Positions 1-12,026 of a DNA stretch of 64,000 nt are shown in pieces (positions within the stretch are counted from its first letter, which is position 1; every line of letters begins with the position of its first letter). Origin of the DNA: Eonycteris spelaea (Eukaryota; Chordata; Mammalia; Chiroptera; Pteropodidae); contig PUFA01000006.1 in the NCBI GenBank assembly GCA_003508835.1, positions 8,742,001 through 8,806,000 on the forward strand, in the 5' to 3' direction. The notes under the pieces were generated by a model. It ran no database searches and was not told the DNA's origin. It was given only the letters and a program-made list of their open reading frames with translations. The translations under genes were made by a program, and so were the position numbers.

Positions 1-270
1 TGATCTTCCGTCTTTTGGTACCTAGCATGTCACCCCCTGACTGTCTAGGTGGCCCTCAGTTAATAGCAAAAGACCCATGCAAGATGGTGAGGCATCTCCT
101 GTAAGGAAGGGGACTGCCCGAGACCTGTCTTCTGCTCGGAGTCTGTGTGCCCTCGAGTGTGGTCTGCTTGAGCCGGGCAGAATGCCTCCCACTGGCAGCA
201 GGGAAGCAGGGTCCCGACCTGTAGGTTTGGCAGGGATATGTCTGAGAGACAGAGACCGCTGTCCCTGCAG

Positions 271-475
271 GTGCCGCAAGATGACTGGGGGGCTACCCCA
301 CTGGGGGCAAGGATGGAGAGATCCCCTGCCGCAGGATGCGGAGCGGCAGCTACATCAAAGCCATGGGGGACGAGGAGAGCGGAGACTCGGATGGCAGCCC
401 CAAGTCGTCTCCCAAAGCAATGGCCCGGCGCTTCGCCTCCCGCCGCTCCTCCAGCGTGGACCAGGCCCGGATTAA
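271..475 (+). CDS. DLGAP3: DLGAP3 coding exon (GK-binding repeat region), internal
   Basis: First DLGAP3 (SAPAP3) exon visible; the larger N-terminal coding exon is off the left edge. The acceptor is CCCTGCAG ending at 270 and the donor AA|GTAAGG at 475/476. The reading begins VPQDDWG and continues in SAPAP-typical sequence with IPCRRMRSGSYIKAMGDEE and a Ser/Arg-rich end RRSSSVDQARI. The MRSxSY block resembles the SAPAP repeats that bind the guanylate-kinase domain of PSD-95; that role is from family knowledge. The two parts of the exon lie in different frames: the G-run at 287-292 has six Gs where the conserved reading needs seven. The exon is 205 nt, while flanking phases require 206. DLGAP3 is a cytoplasmic postsynaptic scaffold linking PSD-95 to Shank. 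Symbol assigned from recognition of the full set of exons. Confidence 0.93.
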
Positions 476-788
476 GTAAGGATCGGTGGGGGGTATGGAG
501 CGGGGTGGGAAGTGGATCCCGGGCCCCTGAAGGAGATGTGCGTAGAGTCCATTCCCTGCTTTGGGTTTAACTGAGGCCTCTCACTCTGCCCCATATAAAG
601 AGGGTGCCCCTGTGGTAGCCCTATCTGAATGCCTCTTTGGGAGAATCCCTTTACCCAGGAGCCTTCTGGGTGGGGGTCTCTGGGGGTTTCTGAGGGACAG
701 AACCTGCTCAGGGACCCCAGTGCTCTCACGCCCTCCCCTACTTCCTAGCAGACCCCTATTCTGAATCTGGAATTTTGACCTTTGCCAG
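476..788 (+). other. DLGAP3: DLGAP3 intron, short
   Basis: Intron between two DLGAP3 coding exons, GTAAGG donor and TTTGCCAG acceptor. The polypyrimidine tract is modest. I see no repeat or other feature in it. Confidence 0.85.
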
Positions 789-860
789 CTGCTGCGTCCC
801 ACCCCGGATCCACCCCGGAGCTCCATCCCTGGCTACAGCCGTTCCCTCACCACCGGACAG
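789..860 (+). CDS. DLGAP3: DLGAP3 short internal coding exon
   Basis: Spliced to the preceding exon it completes an Asn codon and reads CCVPPRIHP, then IPGYSRSLTTGQ, both characteristic of SAPAP proteins. The donor is CAG|GTAAGG. The exon is 72 nt, but the incoming phase (2 nt carried over) and the outgoing phase 0 at 10770 require 73. The C-run at 813-816 has four Cs where the conserved frame needs five, so the two halves are in different frames as given. A consensus error is the likeliest cause. Confidence 0.9.
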
Positions 861-1449
861 GTAAGGAGAGGCCCCGCCAGCCTGAAGGAAAGGCAGGAAG
901 GGGATTCAGGCCCAGCTCAGCCTAGGCCTGAAAATCAGAGGGCTGGCCATGGAGAGAGCGCAGGCCTGAATCTGGGAGAGCTGGGAAATCTGGCTTGGGA
1001 CTCCTGGAGCTGACTCAGACAGGGGGGTCTCTGAGTCACGTCCTTAAAAACCAAGCGCCTTCCAAGTGATGAGCATGCAAGGGTAACCTCGCTTCTTTCA
1101 GATTCCCCAGCCCTGTCCTGGCCTGATTGCTTCCAACCTCCCCATGCAAAAGGCAGGATTGATTTTACAGACAAGGGGCAGGCAGAGCTGCAGTCTCGGA
1201 CGGTCTGGGCTAGAGTTCTCCCCCCACCACCTCCACCTCTGGAGCCACCAGCAAGACGCCTTTCGATGCTTTGGTTTTCCCATCTTGTAAATGACGATAG
1301 TAGCAGGATCTGTCTCACAGGAGTATTGCGAGGGTTCAGCGAGAAAATGTACGCCAACTCTCGGTACCTCGTCCCAAACTGGTGTTTTATCATTGTGCGT
1401 TCTGTACCTAAGTGTGGCCATTCCCTACGGAAATGGAGCCGGGCAGGTT

Positions 1450-1620
1450 AGTAACGGAATGAGATGGGGTTGACTTCTAGCTCAGCTACTTGCCAGCTGA
1501 GTGACCTGGGGCAAGTTACTTGACTTCTTGGAGCCCCACTTTTCCTCCTTAAAAATAGGCATCGTAATAGTGGTCTTGGCACAGAGCCAGCACTAAATAA
1601 AGGTTAGCTATTTTTACTGT
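1450..1620 (+). repeat. MIR SINE, sense
   Basis: Core signature visible: AGCTACTTGCCAGCTGAGTG then CCTGGGGCAAGTTACTTGAC, ending in a CACTAAATAAAGGTTAGC tail. Boundaries approximate. Confidence 0.8.
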
Positions 1621-2339
1621 TTGCTGGGGGAAAAAGCGATGCAAAAAGCAATGCAAAAGACTGTCCACATTGGCTCCCATTGTTTGCTGCTGCAGTCTCT
1701 CAGCATTTCTTTGTTACATGTCCTGAATCAGGGAATCTGATTGGCACAGCTTTCTTTTCACATCAGACCAGGCTGTGTTGCTAAACGCGCTGATTAATGC
1801 TCGGTTCTTATTTTACCTGACCCATTAGCAACATCTAACACAGTCGATGACTCTCTCCTCTCTGAAACACCTTACTCAGTTGGCTTTGAGGACACCGCAC
1901 CTTTTAGGTTCTTCTAAATTCTCTCTCTGGTGACTTATTCTTAGTCTGTGCCTGCAACTCGCAAGGGTCTAAACATTGGACTTTTCAAGGGCTTCGTTCC
2001 TGGACCTTTCTCTGCCCTCACTTCTTAGGTGAGTTCATCTGTGAGCAGTGGATTTGAATATTTCTGAATGCCTGATGACGCCCAAATGTATATTTCCAGC
2101 CCAAACCCTCCCATTAATACCAGGCATGTATATCTAATGGTGTATTGAAATCTCACTTGGATGTGTAATAGACATCTCAAACTTAGAAAGTCCAAAATTA
2201 AACTGCTGGTACCTTTTCCCTGCCAAATTCTCTCCATCCATTGTCTTCTCTATTTTAGATGATGGCAACTTTATGTCTCCAGAAGTTGTGGTCTAAAAGC
2301 CCGAGTCAGTCTTGATTTCTTTCTTTCTTGCATCTCACA

Positions 2340-2900
2340 TTCAACCCTTCAACAAATCCTGTTGGTTCCACTTTCAAAGTGTATCCAGGATCCCGTCACT
2401 TCTCACCACCTCCCCTGCCACCGCTCTAGTCCAAGTCACCATGTTCTTTCGTCCGGACTATTGCACTACCTTCTAGTTGGTCGCCTGCACTTGCCCTTGC
2501 TCCGCTTAATTCTCTCCCAGTACAGCCATTTAAAAATGATCAAAAAATAGTAATCACCATTACTTTTTAAAACCCTCGCCTTACTCAGAGGAAAAGTCGA
2601 AGGACTTTTACTAGGATGTAGAAGGTCCTGCATGATCTGGCCCTGGCTACCTTTCCTGACACCGTTCCCTTCCCTCACTACTCCAGCCACACTGGTCCCC
2701 TTTCTGCTCCTTTCTATCCCACAGATGTTCCTGTCTTAGGGCCTTTGCATTTGCTCTCCCTCTGCCTGGGTCTCTCCTTCCCAAGTACTCCCATGGATCT
2801 CTCCCTCATTTCTTTCTGGTCTTTCCCCAGATATTATAAAATTTAAATTTTAGATCGCTCCTCCCTATTTCTTTCTCTGTTTTTTTTTTTCTTCTTAACA
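2340..2900 (+). repeat. L2 LINE fragment, sense
   Basis: Contains the L2-type run AGGTCCTGCATGATCTGGCC, then CACTCCAGCCACACTGGTCC-like sequence and GGGCCTTTGCATTTGCTCTC. These are in the order of the L2 3' region. Identification is from memory of the consensus; boundaries approximate. Confidence 0.6.
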
Positions 2901-2959
2901 TTTTATACTATCTAACATCATATGTAACATTATGTATTTCTCCTGGAAGGTATGACTTA

Positions 2960-5900
2960 ACATCTTAGCTTTACAAAAGAGGAAACAGCTTCAAGGCACT
3001 AGAGATGTCATCTATTATTTATAATATGCTTCTTGCCCTTAACTCTATTTTTTGTTTAATATTTTCCCATAACATCTTTTTCCATTTTTAAAAAACATTT
3101 TTCCCTTATGTTTTAGGTATGTCTTTTGTAAATAATTTATAGCTAGATTTTATTTTATGTATATTCTGACAATTGCTTGAGAGTTTAGTATATTTATATT
3201 TTTTGTTATTTACTGATATACTTGGATTTATTTCTATTATCTTACCTTGTGCCTGCTATTGATTCTGCCTTTTGGGTGATGCTTCTCTACTCCTTTGCTG
3301 ACTTCTTTTGGATCAATTAAGTTTTCTTCATTTTTTTTCTCCCCACCCATCTCACACTGGCTTGGCAGTTATTATTCTTATCATTCTTTATGGTATGGTT
3401 ACTTCTATAATTTTAATGTGCATATTTGGCTTAGCGAAACCTAAAATTGACATTTCCTTTTACTCCTTTTCTGAAAAATGCAAAGACCTTAGGACACATT
3501 AATTTTGATCTCTTCTTCTCTTCTTACATTATTTGTTGCCCAGTATTTTGGTTTCACCTTCCTTTTTCCTCTCTAGATTAATGTTTATTATTGTTCTTAC
3601 ATTTTATGCTGCTAACACTTGCTATATACGCTTACATCTTTACCCCCTCGCTGTACCTTCTTATATTTCATTCCTTCCTGTTAAAGTACATTCTCAGTAA
3701 CTTTTTTTCAGCGAAGGTCTGTTAGTAGTAAAATAAACATAATTTAGTTTATTATAGAATTCTAGATCAACATTTATTTTCTCTAGTGTTTTGAAGATAT
3801 TCCTTTGTTATCTGTCTTCTGTTGTTGCTATTGAGCGTCTACCATCAATCAAATTGCCTTTTTAAGTAATTTTTTCATTTCTCTTTGATTGCTGTCAAGA
3901 TCTTGTCTTTTTGGTGTTCTGCAGTTTCACTATAATATGTGTGTGTGTTCCTTGAATCTGAAGATTCATGTCTCTTATCATATTAGGGACATTCTCTCAT
4001 GGTTACTGTTTGCCGGTACATCTTTCTCCCTTCTTTCACTTTCAGTCAACTTGCTTTTTATCCAACCTGATAATCTCTGTCTTTTGCATGGGCATGTCTT
4101 GTACATTCACATTTAATGCAATTATTAATATGGTTGGATTGTCTCATGTAATATTTGTTCTTGTGTTCTCTATTTACTGCTTTCCTTTGCATTAAATACA
4201 TAAAAATTTTTAGTGTGCTATTTTAATTTCTTTATTATTAATTTTTTCTAGTATATTATTCAAACTATTGGTGGTTGTGCTGGGAATTATAATGTATAGC
4301 TTAACTTATTAAAATATAATTAATTCTGATAAAATATAGAAGCATTGTTCCAATATATGTCTTTCTTCTTTCCCTTTTGATGCTATTACTGTCATATACA
4401 TAATTTGCATGTATATCAGAAACCCAACAGTTATTATAAACCAATGATGGTATTATAATTGCCTGTACAATTTTATTTCTTTTAAAGAAGAGGAAAAGTG
4501 AAAAATATATTTATAGAGTCTTTTATATTTACTCACATATTTACCATTTCTGGTGCTATTCATTTTTTCTTGTGATTTTGAGTTACCATTGGGTTTTGCT
4601 TCCTTTTAGTCTGAAGAACTTCTGTTAGTATTTCTTGTAAGATAGGTCAGCTGCAAATAAATTCTTCAGTCTATATTTATTTGGAAATGTATTTTCAACT
4701 TCATTTTTAAAGGCTAGTTTTGCTGGAAATAGAATTTCTGGCTGACAGCTTTTTCTTTCAGCACTTTGAGTATACCATACTATTGCCTTTAGAGGTCAAT
4801 GTTTCAGATGAAAAGCCAATTGTTAATCATATCGTTGTTGTCTTTTATTTGGTAAATTTTTTTCTCTTCCTGCTATAAGATTTTCTCTTTGTCTTCCGCT
4901 TTCAACATTTTGACTATAATGTGTCTAGATATGGATCTCTTTATGTTTAACCCACTTTAAGTTCATTGAGCTTCTTGATCTGGAATGTTTATACTGCTCT
5001 GGTTTCAAGTTTACTGATTATTTCTTATTCCAAGCCCTTCTAGTGAATTTTTTTTTAGTTATTCTACTTTGCAGCTTCCAAAATTTTATTTGGTTCCTTT
5101 ATCTTTTTTAAGAATAATTATGATTTTTTATTAATTAAATCATTTTTGCAATGTTTTCCTTTAAATCTTTCTTACAGTTCATTGAACATATTTATATATT
5201 CTGCTTTATAGTCTTTGATATATCAAACATCTCAGAACATTTGTATTTTTATTTGTATGTCTCATAATTTTTTGTTGACTATTGAACATTTTAGGGAACA
5301 TATTCTAGTAACTCTGGATTCTTACTTTACCTCTTGAAGATTGTTATTGCTTTGTTTATCTCTTAATCCCTGAACTGTCTTCCCTGCCAAATGTGGACTC
5401 TGATGTCTCCACCAATTTTTTTCTTTCTTGTTTTTATTTTTAAGCCTTATTTCCTAGAGGCCACCCCTGTGTCTGGATAGCTTTAGTGTTCAGCCACTAT
5501 TAGTTAGAGGTTATGCTCAAAAGCCTCAAGCCAGTAAGACTTCTCTCTGCTTATGGTTCTATGTATGGTCTGGGGAGTACAAACTTCAAGCTGTTTTTAG
5601 GCCAGTCCTGGCTTTTACTTTTAACCAGGCTTCCTTATGTTTCCTCTGCACGTGTTTACAGGCTCCACTGGCCTGGGATGTGTGGCTGGCTCAGGGCCTC
5701 TCTGGTTTTGTTGTGTATGCACCCAGTTTCTTGTTAACCTAGGATATGTACAGAGCTTATCAAACTGCTTATGCTTGTCTCACCCCATGAAACTCTCCGT
5801 TAAGTCCCTGGTTAGTCTGACAGTTGATAGCTTGTCCCGAACAGTGCCAAAATCTCAGCCTCTCAGTGCTGCTGGCTATTCTTCTTCTTGACACTCTAAC

Positions 5901-6690
5901 TGACAATGCTGCAAATTAAGTGAGGTCCCTTTGCCAGTGACAGTGAAGCAACTGGTTTTTGCAGTCTACCCCAGCCTTATTGAACTACTGCAACTAATAG
6001 AGCTAGGAGCTGGGGTAATGGGTGCAGCCCCAGGCCAGGAGACCGCAGACTCACGCAGTTCTTGCCCAAAGTTCAGTAATTTTCAAGAATAAATATTTCT
6101 TCTTTGATTGATTTTCAGAGTGATGAAGTGGTGGTTTTTGAGTTTTGTCCAGCTTTATAATAGTCTTGGTGGGATAGAATTTGGTGTCCTTTCTCTGTCG
6201 TGCCTGAAGTTGGAAGTCTAGAAAATTCTCAACCATCATTATCTCTTCAAGTATTGCTTCTTCCACATTCTATCTAGTCTCTCCTCTGGCAGTCCTATTA
6301 ATTGTATGTGGGACCTTCTTACTCTTTCCTCCTTGTGTTTTACCTACTCCTTCATATTTTCCACATTTTTGCCTCTCTATGTTCCCTTCCAGTAAGTTTC
6401 TCAGCTGTATCTTCTGATTTACTATTTTTTTCTTCAGTTGTATCTCATCTACTATTTATGCATTAATTGCGTTTTTAACTTCACTGACTTTTTTTTTCAC
6501 TTCTATAAATCTGATTTTGTTCCTTTTCAAATATTTATAAAAGCTTTTCTCCTCCCCTTATGTTTTTTAGTTTTCTCCTTTACGTTTTAGAAATCTTAAA
6601 CATAGTTTAAAAACTATGTAACACTAGCTGCTGCAACAGGTAAACCTTGAATGCTCAATGGCTTAACTCAATAACAGTTTAGTTCTTGTG
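2960..6690 (-). repeat. L1-type LINE sequence, old, T-rich
   Basis: A 3.7-kb T-rich block of L1 character read in antisense. Segments such as TTGTAAGATAGGTCAGCTGC and TTGACTATAATGTGTCTAGA resemble antisense L1 5' regions, and a second L1-like segment lies at 5940-6500. No intact frame. It may be more than one L1 fragment; boundaries are approximate. Confidence 0.55.
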
Positions 6691-6704
6691 TATGTCACAG
6701 TTTG

Positions 6705-7245
6705 TAGTAGTTATCTATTGCTACATACTAAATTACTTCAAACATAGTGTCTTAAAACAACAAATATTTATTATCTCACAGTTTATGTGGGTCAGAAATC
6801 TGAGCATAGTGTAGCTGGGTGCCACCTGGATCAGTGTCTCACAAGGCTTCGGTCAGGGTGTTGGCCAGGGCTGCATTCATCTCGAGGCTTGACTGGAGGA
6901 AGATCTGCTGCTATGCTCATTCCCATGGCTGTCAGCAGGCCAAAAATCCTTGCTGGCTGTTGGCCAGAGACATCAGTTTTTTGACATGTGGGACTCACCA
7001 TAGGGCTGCTTGCAACATTACAGCTTACTTCTCCCAGAGCAAAGGCTCTGAGAGAGAGAGATGTTGTCCAAGATGAAAGCCATAGCCTTTTTGTAATCAG
7101 ATATCAGAAGTGACATTCCATTGTGTTTTCCATATTCTATTCAGTACTCAGTAGGAGGGGACTACATAAAGGTATGAATGCCAGGAGGTGGAAATCATTA
7201 GGGGTCATGTCAGAGATGGTCTGTCTCTCAGTCTAATATTGGCTC
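6705..7245 (-). repeat. MLT1-type (ERVL-MaLR) LTR, antisense
   Basis: Starts TAGTTATCTATTGCTACATA and runs through GTCTTAAAACAACAAATATT and TATTATCTCACAGTTTATGT, the order expected for an antisense MaLR LTR end. The far end GGGGACTACATAAAGG and GCCAGGAGGTGGAAATCATT also fits. Subfamily not assigned. Confidence 0.6.
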
Positions 7246-8434
7246 ATCTTCAGTAGAGGTTTATCTGTAAGAATCCTGAGCAGCTTGGGTTAGGAAATAC
7301 TTTGTTATTACTTCTGCTAGACTATTCTTGGTCTGGGGCCATTTTAGGTTAATTTTTAATGGGGGGATGGCGGGGTCTGATCCATGAAGGCCCATGCAGA
7401 CACAGAATCCTGTATCTATGTGATTAATTCTTTAAATGTAAATTCTTTAGAAATTTGTTTCTCTTCTCTTTCCCCCAGTGTCTAGACTATAGGCTAGCTT
7501 CTTTATCATCAGTTTGTACTAATAATTGATTTTTCTTCTAGCCTACCTTTTCATCAAAGGTTTCCTACTTTTATATGGGTTCTCATTTCCAATTCTATGC
7601 TTCGTGGGCCCAAAGCCTTACAGTTGCACCTAAGTGGGTGTTAAAACCTAGGCCCTTTGGTTACTGAGACTAGCAACCCAGCCCCCACCTTCCACCTCCA
7701 CTGGGCTGTTTGCAGCATTGGCTCACACAGTTAATATTCCGATTTTCCAGTCTCCTCTTTGCTTTTGTCCCCTGGGGACTTATCTCGCTTTCTTGTGAGC
7801 TCAGCTATGCATATAAAGCAACGTTTGTTATATTTTATCTGATGTTTTAGATTGTTTTGAAATAGGAGGGTTTTTCAAGGTTATCTAAACTAAATAACAT
7901 ATATAAAGTATACAGAATGTTGCCTAGCCCCCAGTTGGACCCACCAACTCTATCACGGAAACTTTTCAGTTAGTCCCAAACAAAGTATTTTCTTCTAAAT
8001 ATCCCACATCTTGGAAAATTTTATTGATTTTGAGTCTGATTTGGAGAAAGGCTAAGTTTTTTATTTCCCAAGAGGATTCTTTGACTTTGACTCAGCAGGG
8101 GCTGGTGGGGAGCAGGGTGGAAAGAAGTCTGGGGATAATAGGAGAATTCACATAATTGTAATATAGTAAAGATCAACTCAGGCACAGTATTCCTCTGAGA
8201 GTCTATGTCATTCTGCATTTCCCTTGGGTCCTGGTCTCTTGTTGGAATTTCAGCTTTTCTTGGCCTGTGGAGAGGGAAGGTGTGTGGCCCCAGGGAGTTT
8301 CTTACCCTCTCTCTCTATCTGCCTGGTATAAAATTAGTTGTGGGAATAGCATATGGTTGGGATTTCAAGAGCTTCAGAACCCCTGGGAAAGAGAGGTCTC
8401 TGAGAAGCATTTTCATTGCAATTTAAGAACCTCC

Positions 8435-8525
8435 TGCTACTAATAATAGTAGCCGATGTTCATTGAGCATCTGCTATATGCCAGAGCTTCTGCCTAGTGC
8501 TTTACACACAGAAGAGGGATGGAGG
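8435..8525 (-). repeat. MIR fragment, antisense
   Basis: CATTGAGCATCTGCTATATG with CCAG and TAGTGCTTTACACA is the antisense MIR end. Confidence 0.65.
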
Positions 8526-9594
8526 TACAGAGATAAGCTGGAGTAGGAGTCTTTTCATTCCCAGTGTCTTGATTTGAGAGCAGAACACCCTCTGTTGGGG
8601 TTAGATCAGCAATTTTGTGCTCCACAAGGGACACTCTGGGATGGATTGGTTCTAGTTGGGGGCTATCCTGTGCCTGGCCTAGAAATAGTAGGAGTTAGAT
8701 CAGCTCCCAAGTTTTAGCAAATGCTCTGCCACTGCTGGTCCTTGGTAACCCAGAGGCCTAGAGATAGGAAACTGGGAGGTAGATTCCTAGGAGTCATGGT
8801 GAAGCCACAGCTGCTACAGGAGTGTGGCTTATGCCAGTTAAACATAGGTTAGCTTGACCTTCACAGGATCTTGGATTGAATTTTCCATGGCCATGACTTC
8901 TGTACACTTGTAATCAAGTTCCTTTAGACAAAACTGCGGAAAGAAGTCCAGACTTCTTTTTTTAGAAGCTACTGGCCCCACATTGTAACCACGAGGTCTG
9001 AATCTTCAGCAAATTTGGCTCTGAGCTTTGCAGCAGCCAACGCAAAGAAAGGCATAAAGTTAGAGAGCCTGGGTTCAGATCCTTGAGGTGGGCCTGAGTT
9101 AATGTGGATCTAACAAGCTCCCCAGGAGATCCTGATGTTCAGTGAGCGTGGCATGAAAGCCAGGAAGTCTGGCATTTAACTTTTTTACCACATATAAGCT
9201 GGCATCCTTGGACAATTCATCTGCCCTTTCTGAGTTTAGTTTGCCCATCGAATGAAAATTCCTCCTCGATTTTATGTAGAATTTCGTTGATACCGTGTTA
9301 TACCTTGGAGGCTGAGTTAATGCAAACACTGAGCTGCATTTCACACGTGGATCAAGCCACTCTTTTTGCGTATAAATATGATTCTATGAATCTTTCTTGG
9401 GAGATATCACAAGATGCAGCCATGGGTGCTTACTGTCACATTTGTTATGTGGATGCTAATGAAGACCTTGTCTGTGACTTCATGGGAGAATTTCTCTTGA
9501 GCTCAGGGAAAGCAAGAGTTGTGGTTCTCATGAGCAGTGGTCTGTGTTTCCCAGGTAGACTCTAAGACCTTCACATGCTCTTAGTCCATGAACT

Positions 9595-9795
9595 AAGAGC
9601 TTGCTGTATGCCAGTATCTGCACCAGAGGCCTCACACGTTTTTGTTTTTTTTTTTTTGAGTCCCCCAAATAGCCCATGAATATGCTACAGTTATCATTCT
9701 CATTTGACAGGTGATTAAACAGAGGCCTAAACACTTTAAGCAACTTTCCCACACTGCTAGGAAGTAGCAGAGGCAGCACTTGAGTCTGGGTGGGT
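9595..9795 (-). repeat. MIR fragment, antisense, with T-run insertion
   Basis: Antisense MIR core: CATTTGACAGGTGATTAAAC with CAGAGGCCTAAACACTTTAA and GCAACTTTCCCACACTGCTA. A pure T tract at about 9645-9657 interrupts it. Confidence 0.6.
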
Positions 9796-10769
9796 CTTGC
9801 TTTGCAACCCGTGCAGGCAACCCACAGGCTATACGCCATGGTGGTTTGCCTGCTCTGAAGCTCAGTCAAATGTACACCCACATTGTGCTCTGGGTGTAGA
9901 GCTTACCACTGGACCACCTTCTTTTCTTACCTTTATTTTTGCGTTGTGTCAGTTTTCTCATATAATGCAAATGAAGTTGCAGCCTCTGTGGTATATTTAG
10001 TTTTAGTGCAGTGTTGTGTGACATGGTTCTGTGAACAGAATTTTTGTTTTGCTTTTTCCTTAGTTGCTTTAATTTTTTTTTAACATCATGGGTTCTGCAC
10101 CACAAAATATCGGAAACAAAAACAAGAACCTCATTCAGCAATGGCTGAACTTTCCTCAGAGGAGGAGGGCCGAGAAGGAACCAGGGCCAAACCAGAACGC
10201 TAGTTAGTGGGCAGAAGGTGGAGGGAGGCTTGGAACACTTGAAGGTTGATAATTTTTGCTCCGTCACCCATTAATTTCTGTCCTGCTGCATGGTTGTTTG
10301 CAATTTTGCAATGCAGTGGATCATAAATAGTAAAATAAAAAGCGGTCTTCCCTGCAGCCCCCCGCCCCACCATACTAGGTAGGAGAGTGGCTGTCAGGTC
10401 CCTGGCCCTCTCCCTTAGGGTCTAGTAAGAAAAATGTGAGGGGCTGGGACTAGGTGGAGAGGAAGATGGGTGGTCTGGAGGCTGGCATACAGCCAGACAT
10501 TTGGGAGAGGTCTAGATGAGGTGGAGGGAAGAGTATTTAGAGGAAAGACCGGACCCCCAAGGCGTTTTGCAGAGCAGCACAGAGCAGAGGTACCTCTATT
10601 TTTCTTTGCAGAGACTGAGGGTTTCTTTTAGTCTAAATGCAGAAGAGTTGCACAGAAACACAGCCTCTGCAGATCTAGATATATTTCTATGACAAAGTGC
10701 CTCAGAGAACCTCCACCCCCCTACCCATCCCAGCATGCCAATAACTGTCTTCTCGGCTCCTGTCCCCAG

Positions 10770-10983
10770 CTCAGCGAGGAGCTGAACCAGCAGCTGGAGG
10801 CCGTGTGCGGGTCTGTGTTTGGGGAGCTCGAGTCTCAGGCCGTGGACGCCCTGGACCTGCCCGGCTGTTTCCGCATGCGGAGCCACAGCTACCTCCGGGC
10901 CATCCAGGCCGGCTGCTCTCAAGACGACGACTGCCTGCCCCTCCTTGCTGCCCCTGCCTCTGTCTCAGGGAGGCCCGGCTCCT
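10770..10983 (+). CDS. DLGAP3: DLGAP3 internal coding exon, intact
   Basis: Acceptor GTCCCCAG ending 10769, donor CCT|GTGAGT at 10983/10984. It reads LSEELNQQLEAVCGSVFGEL, then LDLPGCFRMRSHSYLRAIQ and a run of acidic residues (QDDD), matching DLGAP3 closely. RMRSHSYLRAI is a second copy of the SAPAP Arg-x-Ser-Tyr motif seen in the exon at 271. The family knowledge is that such repeats contact PSD-95 family guanylate-kinase domains, with phosphorylation at the central serine strengthening binding. Exon phase 0 in and 1 out, consistent with its neighbour at 11234. No frame disruption. Confidence 0.97.
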
Positions 10984-11233
10984 GTGAGTACTCCGAGTCT
11001 GTCCCCAGCCGGGCCCTAGGTTGGAGAGCGCCCTGGGTTCTGATTCTGACCCCGCCCAGCTGTGCAGTGCGACTTTAGGTAGATCGTTTGCTTCTCTGGG
11101 ACGGGTGATGGGGAGAACCCCCTTGGCTCTCTACGAGGCAGCATGCGGAGTCCCGGGCGCCGCGTGGGTAGTTGGCCGCAGATACTTGCAGGCACGCGTT
11201 TCTCACCCGCTGTCTCTGCGTTCCCGGCCACAG

Positions 11234-11547
11234 CCTTCAACTTCAGAAAGGCCCCGCCCACCATCCCGCCGGGAAGCCAGGCCCCGCCCCGCATCTCCAT
11301 CACCGCCCAGAGTAGCACCGACTCAGCCCACGAGAGCTTCACCGCAGCCGAGGGCCCGGCCCGGCGCTGCAGCTCCGCTGACGGGCTGGACGGCCCCGCC
11401 ATGGGCGCGCGCACCCTGGAGTTGGCGCCGGTGCCACCTCGGGCCAGCCCCAAGCCCCCCACACTCATCATCAAGACCATTCCTGGCAGGGAGGAGCTGC
11501 GGAGCCTGGCGCGGCAGCGGAAGTGGCGGCCGTCCATTGGGGTGCAG
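11234..11547 (+). CDS. DLGAP3: DLGAP3 internal coding exon with first GVQ motif
   Basis: Acceptor GGCCACAG ending 11233, donor CAG|GTATGG at 11547/11548. 314 nt, opening with two bases that complete a Ser codon. It reads FNFRKAPPTIPPGSQAPPRI, ISITAQSSTDSAHESFTA, and ends LARQRKWRPSIGVQ. The Pro-rich start and long low-complexity linker are typical of SAPAP middle regions. The terminal SIGVQ is the first of three GVQ motifs that in GKAP proteins bind dynein light chain (LC8); the motif's completion lies in the next exon. GC-rich, intact. Confidence 0.97.
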
Positions 11548-11940
11548 GTATGGAAGGAGGAGGCGCTGATGAAAACTCAGGCCCTGGCTGGTTGGGGATG
11601 GGTTGAGGGGCCTTCACTGGGGTCTTCTGGAGACAAAGACCTTTTCCTTGGCTTGCTCTGAGAGCAGGTAGCCCCTCTGTCTGGTCATCGACAGGGCTAC
11701 TCCGACCAGCCCCGGCCCTTGTCCCGCTTCCTGGCGTCATTGTACCTACTGCTGAATGGAGAGTGGTGCCCAGAGGTTGCCACCTTGATGCCTTGGATCC
11801 CTGGGTCCTCATCTTGTTTAGGAAGATTGACTTTACAGGATCTGCCAGCTGGCTTGGGGCTCAGACACTGCTGGCCCTTCTCCCTGGAAAGGGCTTGTGC
11901 CCTGGCTTAGCTCTGGCCACTGACTCTACCTTGCCAACAG

Positions 11941-12026
11941 GTGGAGACTATCTCAGACTCGGACACGGAGAACAGGAGTAGAAGAGAGTTCCACTCCATA
12001 GGAGTACAGGTGGAAGAGGACAAGAG
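11941..12026 (+). CDS. DLGAP3: DLGAP3 86-nt exon with second GVQ motif
   Basis: Acceptor TTGCCAACAG ending 11940, donor AG|GTAGGT at 12026/12027. It reads VETISDSDTENRSRREFHSI followed by GVQVEEDKR. VET completes the GVQVE motif begun in the previous exon, and SIGVQVE is a second copy 25 residues on. Both fit the LC8 (DYNLL) anchoring consensus known in GKAP, which couples the scaffold to dynein or myosin V; function here is inferred. Frame is intact. Confidence 0.96.

Larger units (their letters stand above)
861..10769 (+). other. DLGAP3: DLGAP3 intron, about 9.9 kb
   Basis: Large intron filled mainly with old repeats: a MIR (about 1450-1620), an L2 fragment (about 2340-2900), a long T-rich L1-like block (about 2960-6690), an MLT1-type LTR (about 6705-7245) and MIR fragments near 8.4 and 9.6 kb. 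The stretches 861-1445, 1625-2335, 7250-8430, 8530-9590 and 9800-10765 show no gene-like reading frame that I can support. The many short open frames here have no recognisable homology. Confidence 0.85.

Noticed and set aside
77..570. Long open frames overlapping the first DLGAP3 exon in other frames
   Set aside because: They are shadows of the coding exon and GC-rich flanks. The SAPAP reading, though interrupted by the G-run, is the only one with recognisable homology.
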